A stretch of DNA of 9,778 nt, taken from Ruminococcaceae bacterium UBA7147 (GTDB taxonomy: Bacteria > Bacillota > Clostridia > Oscillospirales > Acutalibacteraceae). The DNA lies in contig DKWR01000062.1 of NCBI GenBank assembly GCA_002491825.1, positions 1 to 9,778 of the forward strand, read 5' to 3'. Shown here piece after piece: positions 1 through 5,921 of the stretch. Each line of letters starts with the position of its first letter. Position 1 is the stretch's first letter. Both the position numbers and the translations under genes were made by a program. A model generated the notes under the pieces. It was not told where the DNA came from, did not search any database, and saw nothing but the letters and a program-made list of their open reading frames with translations.

Positions 1-11
1 CGAAACGTTGC

Positions 12-106
12 CTATATATCTACTTAAAATTCGGGCTACAATTTTGTCCAAAACTGACTTTTCCACTCGATTTGCCTGCCGAGGCACTCGGCAAATTATA
101 GTTTAT
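12..106 (-). repeat. Dispersed intergenic repeat, copy A
   Basis: Read on the minus strand, the core starts at 92 with GCCGAGTGCCTCGGC and ends at 12 with GATATATAG. The first 37 nt match copy B (5617-5653) at 34 positions. The middle differs, and the end again shares GCCCGAATT and GATATATAG. A 14-nt block (ATAAACTATAATTT, 93-106) in front of the core is shared with copy C but not B. The head can form GCCGAG/CTCGGC or, alternatively, TGCCT/AGGCA. No open reading frame, terminal inverted repeat or target duplication is evident. Family identity is unknown. Confidence 0.75.
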
Positions 107-127
107 ATTACTTGAAATGATAATCAC

Positions 128-156
128 ATTATATAACAGTACTCTTTGTATTTCAA
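128..156 (-). promoter_or_regulatory. Sigma-A-like promoter pointing into repeat A
   Basis: On the minus strand TTGAAA (151-156) and TATAAT (128-133) are separated by exactly 17 nt. The site lies 7 nt past the comF stop and reads away from comF, through repeat A and out of the window. The -35 also overlaps one arm of a perfect 8-bp inverted repeat, CTTGAAAT (111-118) and ATTTCAAG (150-157). It could drive an RNA containing the repeat, or a gene beyond the left edge. AT-rich DNA gives chance matches, so this is a prediction. Confidence 0.5.
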
Positions 157-162
157 GAGCAG

Positions 163-828
163 TCAGCTCATAATTACCGAGCACAAAACGGCACAATCTA
201 CCGAATTGCAACCGCTTTTTACAAGCATTCCCGAACATTCGCCGAGTGTGTTGCCTGTTGTGATTATGTCGTCAATAATCAGAATTTTTTTATCCCTGAC
301 AAGCTCCTTGTCAATTATCCTGTAAACTCCCTTGACATTTTTGGCTCTTTCACTTGCCTTTATGCTGTGCTGTTCACGGTTTTCCCTGAATTTTTCAAGC
401 GTGTCAAGGTACGGTATGTTCATAATTGTTGCGCATTCCTTTGCAAGCAGTTCAGCCTGATTGTAGCCTCTGTCGACAAGGCGGTTTTTGTGCATCGGCA
501 CGCAAGTTATTAAATCAAAATTAACGCCCTGATAGCTTTCAAGAATACTCTGCACCATCGGAAACGCAAGCTGTTTTGCATAGCCGCCCTTGTTGCCGAA
601 CTTGAACCTCTTTACCGCCTTTTTGAAAATACCGTCATACGGAAAAGGCGAGGTGCATTTGTATCCCCCGACAGCGTGTTTAATAATAGCAGGGGAGGGA
701 AACTGCTTTTTACAGCTTTCGCAGGCGTATTCGGTTTTGTGAATTACAGTTTCGCAGTAGGGGCATCTTACGGGAAATAAAATGTCCTTTACGTTTTCTT
801 TCAGTTTATCAATAAAGTCCGTCATCAC
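163..828 (-). CDS. comF: ComF family protein (phosphoribosyltransferase-like)
   Basis: A 221-residue ComF/GntX-family protein. Residues 22-39 hold a zinc-ribbon-like Cys set (C22, C25, C36, C39). The C-terminal half is a type I phosphoribosyltransferase fold with RGYNQAELLAK at 120-130 and the PRPP-loop signature LIIDDIITTGNT at 183-194 (D186, D187). Family members assist DNA uptake in competent bacteria, but the enzymatic substrate is not established, and here no comFA or pilus gene is near. It overlaps the recD2 end by 20 nt, so the two are almost surely cotranscribed and translationally coupled. The start is GTG at 828 or ATG at 825. An AAAGGAA site lies at 839-845, slightly long-spaced for both and better for GTG. 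Length is normal for the family. A role in DNA uptake or repair is inferred from family and neighbour only. Confidence 0.9.
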   Translation of the reverse strand: MMTDFIDKLKENVKDILFPVRCPYCETVIHKTEYACESCKKQFPSPAIIKHAVGGYKCTSPFPYDGIFKKAVKRFKFGNKGGYAKQLAFPMVQSILESYQGVNFDLITCVPMHKNRLVDRGYNQAELLAKECATIMNIPYLDTLEKFRENREQHSIKASERAKNVKGVYRIIDKELVRDKKILIIDDIITTGNTLGECSGMLVKSGCNSVDCAVLCSVIMS

Positions 829-3022
829 GCAGTAAAAATTCCTTTAGTCCGCTGTAGCGCTTTGTACGGCGGTTATTGTTTACCATATATTCAACGGTGT
901 GCGGGTTGCCGACGAGTATAAGAGTTTTCTTTGCCCTTGTAACGGCGGTGTAGAGCAGATTTCTGTAGTAAAGCTGCGGCGGTCCCTGAAACATCGGGAT
1001 AATTACAGCGTCAAATTCGTTGCCCTGACTTTTGTGCACAGTTACGGCATAAGCAAAGTCGAGATCGGATGCACTCTCATATGTATATGCGGCTGTCTTA
1101 TCGTAAAAACTGATTTTGATAATTTTTACCTTTTTGTCAATCTTTTCTATTATGCCGATATCGCCGTTGAAAATACCCTCGCCTGTTTCGCCGTTGTCCT
1201 TGAACCAGCGGATGTCGTAGTTGTTTTTAATCTGCATAACCTTGTCGCCTGTGCGAAAGGTCTTTGAGCCTATGGTGACCTCCTGTTTGTCGTCACTCTT
1301 TGGATTGAGGGCGTTCTGTAACTTGAAATTCAGCTCTGCCGTTCCTAACTCACCCTTTTTTGAGGGGGAAAGTACCTGAATATTGTCAAAGGCAGAGTAG
1401 CCGTAGGCTTTGGGAAGTCTGTTTACGCACAAATCAATAATAACATTCGTGACATCTGTTTTATTATTCCTTTGAAGAAAAAAGAAATCCTTGTCGGTAT
1501 TACTCAGAACAGGCATCTCACCGTTCACAATCTTATGCGCATTGGTGACGATAAGACTTTGCTGTGCCTGCCTGAAAATTTCGTTTAGCCTTACAACGGG
1601 AATAATTCCGCTGTCGATAAGGTCGCCGAGAACGTTTCCCGGTCCGACAGACGGAAGCTGGTCGGAGTCGCCTACAAGCACAAGTCTGCACCCGAGAGGG
1701 AGAGCACGCATAACGCTTTCAAAAATAAAGGTGTCAACCATTGAAACCTCGTCAACAATCAGTGCGTCACACTTAAGCTGATTGCGTTCGTTTTTGTTGA
1801 AAACGGGGTTGTCGTGCTTGTCCCAGCTTACTTCAAGCAGACGGTGCAGAGTTTTTGCTTCATCACCCGTAAGCTCGCTCATACGCTGTGCCGCACGTCC
1901 CGTAGGAGCAGAAAGCAAAACCTTTTTGCCCTTGTCCTTTAGTATCTTGATTATAGCGTTGAGGGTTGTTGTTTTGCCTGTTCCGGGGCCTCCCGTAAGC
2001 ACAAGCATACCCTCTGTAAGAGCCGAATTTATCGCCTGTTTCTGCAAATCTGCATAGGTTATTCCGTCGGTTTTTTCGCAGTTTTCAATTTCCCTGTCAA
2101 TGTCTTTGATTTTTTCGGCCGGAAATTTCAGGAGCATTTTTATTCTTGAAGAAACGTACATTTCGCTTAAGTGCAGCTGTGGAGTGAATACAAATTCGGT
2201 TTCATCAAAGGTTTCGCCGATTAGCGTTCGGTCAAACAGCATTTCCTCCATACAGTCGTTTATTCTGTCAACTCCGACGTTTAAGAAATCGGCTGATATT
2301 GCAATCAGCTTTTCTTTCGGCAGACAGGTGTGACCGTTGCGCTCGTTGTGGCGCAGAATATATGTAATTCCCGCACGAAGTCTTACTCCGCTTTCTGGCT
2401 CAAGGCTCTCTTTTTTTGCAATAAAATCTGCGCTTTCAAACGAAACGCCGAAGTCGCCCTGACAAAGAATATATGGATTCTCCCTGATTCTGTCAACGCA
2501 CCCCGAGCCTAAAGCGTTGTAGATTTTTACGGCAGAGGTGTTTGAAATGCCGTATTCGCCGAGATAGAGCATAAGCGTTCTCACACCGGTGTTTGTTTTC
2601 AGCTGATTTGCAAAATCAAGCGCCTTGGTTTTGGAAATTCCCTTGATTAAGGCAACACGCTCGGGCTGTGTTTCCATCACGTCAAGGGTAGCCTCGCCAA
2701 ATTCGGAAACAAGCCTTTGAGCAGTAGACGCACCGATTCCCTTGATTGCGCCCGAAGAAAGATAACGCAGAATGTCGGCGCTTTCGGTAGGTCGGCAGAT
2801 TTCGCAAATTTGCGCAGAAAATTGTCTGCCGTAGTTGCGGTGATTTGTGTAAATTCCCGTCAGCTTTACGGTATCGCCGACGTTTGCCTGCGGCATAATT
2901 CCGACAGCGGTAATGTAATCGTCACCGTCGGAAATTTCAATGACGGTATAGCCGTTTTCTTCGTTTCTGTAAACTATATTTTCAACAGCTCCCTCGAGCT
3001 GGAGCAGATTTTCGTTATCCAT
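809..3022 (-). CDS. recD2: RecD2-type ATP-dependent DNA helicase
   Basis: A 737-residue SF1B helicase of the RecD2 class, found in bacteria without RecBC partners. Members unwind DNA 5' to 3' and act in repair and fork maintenance. An N-terminal OB-like segment (about 8-78) is followed by helix-hairpin-helix repeats (about 85-200). The motor shows Walker A GGPGTGKTT (344-352), Walker B LIVDEVSMVD (421-430, D424/E425), motif III VGDSDQLPSVGPG (450-462), motif V VTVHKSQGNEFD (660-671) and motif VI YTAVTRAKK (691-699). All key residues are present and the length is typical. The ATG at 3022 has an AAGGA site about 9 nt upstream. It is the first gene of a recD2-comF pair. Its promoter must lie in 3023-3136, back to back with the plus-strand promoter, but I see no good match on this strand. 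Confidence 0.95.
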   Translation of the reverse strand: MDNENLLQLEGAVENIVYRNEENGYTVIEISDGDDYITAVGIMPQANVGDTVKLTGIYTNHRNYGRQFSAQICEICRPTESADILRYLSSGAIKGIGASTAQRLVSEFGEATLDVMETQPERVALIKGISKTKALDFANQLKTNTGVRTLMLYLGEYGISNTSAVKIYNALGSGCVDRIRENPYILCQGDFGVSFESADFIAKKESLEPESGVRLRAGITYILRHNERNGHTCLPKEKLIAISADFLNVGVDRINDCMEEMLFDRTLIGETFDETEFVFTPQLHLSEMYVSSRIKMLLKFPAEKIKDIDREIENCEKTDGITYADLQKQAINSALTEGMLVLTGGPGTGKTTTLNAIIKILKDKGKKVLLSAPTGRAAQRMSELTGDEAKTLHRLLEVSWDKHDNPVFNKNERNQLKCDALIVDEVSMVDTFIFESVMRALPLGCRLVLVGDSDQLPSVGPGNVLGDLIDSGIIPVVRLNEIFRQAQQSLIVTNAHKIVNGEMPVLSNTDKDFFFLQRNNKTDVTNVIIDLCVNRLPKAYGYSAFDNIQVLSPSKKGELGTAELNFKLQNALNPKSDDKQEVTIGSKTFRTGDKVMQIKNNYDIRWFKDNGETGEGIFNGDIGIIEKIDKKVKIIKISFYDKTAAYTYESASDLDFAYAVTVHKSQGNEFDAVIIPMFQGPPQLYYRNLLYTAVTRAKKTLILVGNPHTVEYMVNNNRRTKRYSGLKEFLLRDDGLY

Positions 3023-3066
3023 AAAAATCTTCCTTAAAATAAAAAATTCTATATTAAAACTTACAG

Positions 3067-3095
3067 TTGATAATTAAAGCAAAATCCTATATAAT
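3067..3095 (+). promoter_or_regulatory. Sigma-A promoter of the F420-ligase-like gene
   Basis: TTGATA (3067-3072) and a perfect TATAAT (3090-3095) are spaced by 17 nt. Transcription would begin near 3102, giving a leader of about 35 nt that ends in GGAGG (3124-3128). A small stem, AAAGC/GCTTT (3110-3123), sits directly against the ribosome binding site. Confidence 0.75.
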
Positions 3096-3136
3096 AAAAG
3101 GAGATAAATAAAGCAAAAGCTTTGGAGGTTATAGCA

Positions 3137-3835
3137 ATGGAATTTGTTGCAAACGAGGGTAAGAATGTAGAAATTACCGTAAACGGCACTACATATATGC
3201 GCCATGCTATCAAAACACATTTTGTAAAGCAGGGCGAAGATTACATTGAAATTTTCAAAAAATACGTTTCTCCGCTCTATCAGGAGGGAGATATTGTTTC
3301 CTCAAGCGAAAAGATTATCGCACTCTGCCAGAACAGAGTTGTAAAGCGTGAGGACTTAAAAATCGGCTTCTGGGCAAAGTTTCTTTCAAAGTTCGCTTCA
3401 CATCCCGACACAGGCGTCGGCGTTGGCGAAACAATTAAAATGCAGTATGCAATAACAAAAGCAGGTCTTCCTAAAGTCCTCTGGGCAAGCTTTGCAGGCG
3501 GAGTCTGCAAGCTGTTCGGCAAAAAGGGCGTTTTCTATGAAATCGTCGGAAAGGACGTAGCAGGACTTGACGGCTTTTACGACCACGTCTGGAGCGAATA
3601 CCGTGACATCGGCATTGAAAATCCCGAAAATCCGTCGGGCGTTTGCGATGAAATAAAAGAAAAGCTCGGTATGAGTTGTATGATAGTTGACGCTAACGAT
3701 CTTGGACAGGAAATTCTCGGTTATTCTTCCGACATAACCCTTTCGGAAGAGGAACTTCTCGGACTTATCGCTGACAATCCCTGCGGTCAGGGACAGCAGA
3801 CAACCCCGATTATCCTTATCCGCAAAAAGCAGTAA
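3137..3835 (+). CDS. Coenzyme F420-0:L-glutamate ligase-like protein
   Basis: A 232-residue protein of the CofE-like (F420_ligase) fold. It shows the N-terminal family pattern GDIVSSSEKIIALCQNR (51-67) and a C-terminal VDANDLGQEILGYS (184-197), where family members coordinate metal and nucleotide. DNPCGQGQQTTP (213-224) is close to the end. CofE adds glutamate to F420-0 in archaea and actinobacteria. No other F420 gene is visible here and most Clostridia are not known to make F420, so the true substrate is unknown; ligation of glutamate or a similar amino acid to another acceptor is a guess. I place the start at ATG 3137, not at an in-frame TTG at 3122 that overlaps GGAGG (3124-3128); spacing to the ATG is 8 nt. 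The gene has its own promoter and terminator and appears monocistronic. Confidence 0.8.
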   Translation: MEFVANEGKNVEITVNGTTYMRHAIKTHFVKQGEDYIEIFKKYVSPLYQEGDIVSSSEKIIALCQNRVVKREDLKIGFWAKFLSKFASHPDTGVGVGETIKMQYAITKAGLPKVLWASFAGGVCKLFGKKGVFYEIVGKDVAGLDGFYDHVWSEYRDIGIENPENPSGVCDEIKEKLGMSCMIVDANDLGQEILGYSSDITLSEEELLGLIADNPCGQGQQTTPIILIRKKQ

Positions 3836-3923
3836 TTTTACTTTTATTTTTGAGCTTTTTGCGTCTGCAATCTAAAATTAATTTTATCACAGCGCATAAA
3901 ATAAATCAATCGCTACAAAATAA

Positions 3924-3958
3924 AACTGCCCTGAAAATTGCTTTCGGGGCAGTTTTTT
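3924..3958. terminator. Bidirectional rho-independent terminator
   Basis: AACTGCCCTGAAA (3924-3936) pairs with TTTCGGGGCAGTT (3942-3954) over 13 positions with one G-T wobble and a 5-nt loop. On plus it is followed by a six-T run (3953-3958). On minus the A-rich flank at 3914-3925 supplies a U-tract. It can end both the F420-ligase-like gene and the convergent small membrane protein gene. Confidence 0.9.
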
Positions 3959-3979
3959 CTGATTAATAAATTTACAAAA

Positions 3980-4312
3980 TTATTTCATCATTTCTAAAAA
4001 TTCATTTTTGCTCATAAGCTTTGCAAAGCCGTATTCCTCACAGACTTTTTCGCAAATCTGCCTTGTTTCATCGTCCATATCGCAGTCGAGGCAGATTACA
4101 TAATTGTGCTTGCCGCGGCTTACCCATCTGACCTTTGCGACAGCGCTTCGCAGAATAAGCTCGGCGTCGTCACACTTTCCGTTTATCGGCGTGACAAACA
4201 TCACCGAATTGTCGTTTTTGTATCTGAACAGAAAGCACGTCAGGTCACGCACAACCGAAATAACGCCGATTACGGCAAAAACAACCAGAATGACAGCTGA
4301 CAGAACATCCAT
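3980..4312 (-). CDS. Small membrane-anchored hypothetical protein
   Basis: A 110-residue protein of unknown function. An uninterrupted hydrophobic stretch at about residues 4-22 (LSAVILVVFAVIGVISVV) looks like a single N-terminal membrane anchor. The rest is a soluble, charged domain with several cysteines and an alpha/beta-like alternation, including YVICLDCDMDDETRQIC in its middle. Topology is unclear; the positive residues after the helix (R22, R30, K32) favour a cytoplasmic domain. I place the start at ATG 4312; a GAGGTG site lies about 10 nt upstream. An in-frame TTG at 4318 is too close to that site. A TATAAT hexamer lies at 4337-4342 on this strand, with only a poor -35. Intact proportions, a good RBS and the shared terminator argue it is a real gene. 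I do not recognise a named domain. Confidence 0.75.
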   Translation of the reverse strand: MDVLSAVILVVFAVIGVISVVRDLTCFLFRYKNDNSVMFVTPINGKCDDAELILRSAVAKVRWVSRGKHNYVICLDCDMDDETRQICEKVCEEYGFAKLMSKNEFLEMMK

Positions 4313-4410
4313 ATGCAATTCACCTCAATACATTTTATTATAAAAATTGAAATCGGTGCGTATAAATTGAATAAAGATATGTAAAATAATATGGACAGCA
4401 CCGTGCGAAT

Positions 4411-4440
4411 GTGCGGTATTGTCAAGCGGTAATACCGCAC
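4411..4440 (+). promoter_or_regulatory. Perfect 10-bp hairpin in the DUF1540 gene leader
   Basis: GTGCGGTATT (4411-4420) and AATACCGCAC (4431-4440) form a perfect 10-bp stem with a 10-nt loop, ending 10 nt before GAGGTGA (4451-4457). No U-tract follows, so it is not a plain terminator. It could be an RNA stability or attenuation element, or a DNA operator. The overlapping ACCG (4400-4403) and CGGT (4414-4417) offer an alternative pairing. A weak promoter candidate (TTGAAT 4367-4372, TATGGA 4390-4395, 17-nt spacer) lies just upstream. Confidence 0.55.
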
Positions 4441-4463
4441 AAAATTTAATGAGGTGAAGAAAA

Positions 4464-4646
4464 ATGACAGACAATTCATATGCAAATCAGAGCATTGCCT
4501 GCACCGTAACAAACTGTAAAAATCACAACAGCACAAAGAACTTCTGCTCGCTTGAGTCAATCAAGGTGGGTACTCACGAGGCAAACCCGACGGTTTGTCA
4601 GTGCACAGACTGCCAGAGCTTTGTGGCAAAAAGCGGCTGTCAGTGA
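4464..4646 (+). CDS. DUF1540 domain-containing Cys-rich mini-protein
   Basis: A 60-residue protein matching the DUF1540 pattern common in Clostridia and Bacilli: IACTVTNCKN (11-20) followed by a third Cys (C28), an IKV segment (33-35) and a late CTDCQSF (47-53). Seven cysteines (13, 18, 28, 45, 47, 50, 59) in so short a chain suggest metal binding or disulfide/redox chemistry, but no function is established for the family. No signal peptide or membrane segment is present. The ATG is 6 nt after a good GAGGTGA site. The reading frame is short but well supported by the RBS and family pattern. It is followed by degV after a structured 112-nt gap. Confidence 0.88.
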   Translation: MTDNSYANQSIACTVTNCKNHNSTKNFCSLESIKVGTHEANPTVCQCTDCQSFVAKSGCQ

Positions 4647-4656
4647 TTAAGGAAAA

Positions 4657-4730
4657 ATTGCCGACTTTCAACCCGAGCAAATCTCGGATTGCCGAAGTAC
4701 CCTCAACCGCAAAGGTTGGGGGCGCTTTGT
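4657..4730 (+). other. Structured RNA-like spacer between DUF1540 gene and degV
   Basis: Two stems occur in tandem. The first is CCGAG (4673-4677) with CTCGG (4683-4687). The second is CCCTCAACC (4700-4708) with GGTTGGGGG (4714-4722), extended by CGAAG (4693-4697) and CTTTG (4725-4729) across a 2x2 internal loop. Only a weak U-rich tail (CTTTGTTT) follows, so it may be a partial terminator. ATTGCCGA, TCAACC and GCAAA each occur twice in the same order, suggesting a duplicated element. I could not match it to a known riboswitch consensus from memory. Confidence 0.55.
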
Positions 4731-4758
4731 TTACATTTACTTAACGGAGGAAATTTGT

Positions 4759-5616
4759 TTGAGCAGAATAATTATTTCAACTGAAAGCGGCTCTGACCTG
4801 CCATGGAAAATAAGCGTTCCGAACTGCATTGAGATACTGCCTATGCACATAACATTCGGCAAAAAAATGTTTTTTGACGGCGAATTTGACGTAGCAGAGG
4901 CAGAACGCTTTTTTAAAGAGTCAGGCAAGCTGCCCGTAACCTCAGCCCCAAATTTAGGGGAATATTCGGCACATTTCAGAAAAATTTTCCGAAAATATCC
5001 CGATTGCAGAATAATCCATATTGCCTATTCGTCAAAGCTTTCAGTGTCGTATCAGAACGCCGTAATAGCGTCAAAGGAGTTTCCACCGTCAAGATTGCAG
5101 GTGATAGATTCCCAGAGCGGCTCAATCGGTGCAGGTGCGCTGATAATAAAGGCTTGTGAAATCGTCGGCAGATTAGGCAAAAGCCATTCGCTTAACGAGT
5201 GCGTGTCAATAATTTGCAGTCAGAGAAAAAAAGTCTGTTGTTCGTTTGTGCCCGACAGCCTTGATTATCTGAAAGCAGGCGGAAGAATATCGGGAATTAC
5301 GCATTTAGGAGCGTCAATGCTGAACATAAAGCCCTGCATTTCAATTGAAAACGGTGTGCTTGAAAGCGGCAAAAAGTACAGAGGAAGTCTTTACAGAATA
5401 GCAGACAGCCTTATGTCGGATTTTGTCAGCAGGAATAAGCCGTCAAAGGATTTTATCATAATCGGCTACGGGTATAAAATCAACAAGGGACTTTTGTTTT
5501 CGCTTAAACGTCAGGCGCACAGAATGGGATTTAAAAAGTCGTGGTGCTTTCAAATCGGCAGTGCAGTAACGGCGCACACAGGCGGAGAATGCATAGGATT
5601 TGCGGCAATAAAATAA
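4759..5616 (+). CDS. DegV family protein (FakB-like fatty-acid binder)
   Basis: A 285-residue DegV-family protein, the usual length. Family members (FakB) hold a fatty acid and present it to the kinase FakA for phosphorylation and entry into phospholipid synthesis. Visible motifs in order: STESGSDLP (7-15), TSAPNLGEY (61-69), YSSKLSVSYQNA (90-101), DSQSGSIGAG (117-126), LDYLKAGGRIS (168-178), KPCISIENG (191-199) and AHTGGECIG (272-280). Several deviate from the common forms: STESGSD for DSxxD, SVSYQ for SGTYQ, TGGECIG for TGPGALG. No fakA is in the window, so pairing with a kinase is inferred. The start is TTG at 4759, 8 nt after GGAGG (4746-4750); no ATG is in a suitable place. It probably reads through from the DUF1540 gene, as I see no good promoter of its own. 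Confidence 0.9.
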   Translation: MSRIIISTESGSDLPWKISVPNCIEILPMHITFGKKMFFDGEFDVAEAERFFKESGKLPVTSAPNLGEYSAHFRKIFRKYPDCRIIHIAYSSKLSVSYQNAVIASKEFPPSRLQVIDSQSGSIGAGALIIKACEIVGRLGKSHSLNECVSIICSQRKKVCCSFVPDSLDYLKAGGRISGITHLGASMLNIKPCISIENGVLESGKKYRGSLYRIADSLMSDFVSRNKPSKDFIIIGYGYKINKGLLFSLKRQAHRMGFKKSWCFQIGSAVTAHTGGECIGFAAIK

Positions 5617-5700
5617 GCCGAGTGCCTCTGCGGGCAATTCGAGTGGAAAAGTCGAATATTCGGGTAAAAACGGATGCCCGAATTATAGATTGATATATAG
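5617..5700 (+). repeat. Dispersed intergenic repeat, copy B
   Basis: The core begins at the first base after the degV stop codon and ends with GATATATAG (5692-5700). Compared with copy A, differences in the first 37 nt are G/T at position 13, A/G at 16 and A/T at 22. The position-13 change breaks the GCCGAG/CTCGGC stem but leaves TGCCT/GGGCA intact, with a T-G wobble. Internally CGGGCA (5630-5635) can pair with TGCCCG (5675-5680), and ATTCGGG with CCCGAAT. It is in the same orientation as degV and as copy C. Confidence 0.75.
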
Positions 5701-5717
5701 TTAGGTGGCGTTATAAT
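5690..5717 (+). promoter_or_regulatory. Orphan promoter at the 3' edge of repeat B
   Basis: TTGATA (5690-5695) and a perfect TATAAT (5712-5717) are spaced by 16 nt. The -35 lies inside the repeat end and the -10 just outside it. No plus-strand gene follows before the terminator at 5883-5916, so any transcript would be a short RNA of about 190 nt. Confidence 0.5.
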
Positions 5718-5872
5718 ATATTTGCAGGGATCACCACTGTAATAACTACACTGAAAAACAAAACGTTACCAGTTTATCAAAACTTGTTTAGCAAACAAAC
5801 TTTTCCAAACAACACGCACTATTACAAATTCGGAGCGAAGCGACCTTTAACTCCACACTCCACATTCCACAC
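5718..5872. other. Geneless stretch with a small tandem repeat
   Basis: No open reading frame with a ribosome binding site is visible on either strand. It contains a short hairpin, TTGTTT-AGC-AAACAA, near 5788-5802, a GC-richer patch (GGAGCGAAGCGACC) near 5832-5845, and a 7-bp tandem repeat: CTCCACA twice (5851-5857, 5858-5864) and TTCCACA once (5865-5871). It is either the body of a short RNA driven from 5690-5717 or inert spacer between convergent genes. Confidence 0.5.
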
Positions 5873-5873
5873 T

Positions 5874-5916
5874 AAAAAAGGTTGTCATAGAGCATTTTAC
5901 TTTATGACAGTCTTTT
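5874..5916. terminator. Bidirectional rho-independent terminator after the CDF gene
   Basis: TGTCATAGAG (5883-5892) pairs with CTTTATGACA (5900-5909) with one mismatch and a 7-nt loop. On minus the stem is followed by a U-tract encoded by AAAAAA (5874-5879), ending the CDF transcript. On plus it is followed by TCTTTTATTT (5911-5920), so it can also stop transcription arriving from the degV side. Confidence 0.85.
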
Positions 5917-5921
5917 ATTTA

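Noticed and set aside
12..92. Insertion sequence or classical MITE for the repeat
   Set aside because: No transposase, no convincing terminal inverted repeats and no target-site duplication could be seen around the copies.
899..2512. Several plus-strand open frames inside recD2
   Set aside because: They are antisense to the conserved helicase motifs and lack RBS and family features.
163..3022. A natural-competence cluster based on comF
   Set aside because: No other competence gene is present; recD2-comF pairing alone does not show DNA uptake.
3122..3136. TTG start extending the F420-ligase-like protein by five residues
   Set aside because: The TTG overlaps the GGAGG that serves as ribosome binding site for the ATG at 3137.
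3023..3136. A recD2 promoter on the minus strand
   Set aside because: The AT-rich stretch gives several -10-like hexamers, but none with a matching -35 at 16-18 nt, so no site could be supported.
4657..4730. Known riboswitch classes (TPP, SAM, c-di-GMP, ZTP, cobalamin, fluoride) for the degV leader
   Set aside because: None of the conserved cores I can recall fits; only partial GCAAA/GCC similarity to c-di-GMP elements.
5851..5871. CRISPR or minisatellite based on the CTCCACA units
   Set aside because: Only three 7-bp units with no spacers; too short to be more than a minor tandem repeat.
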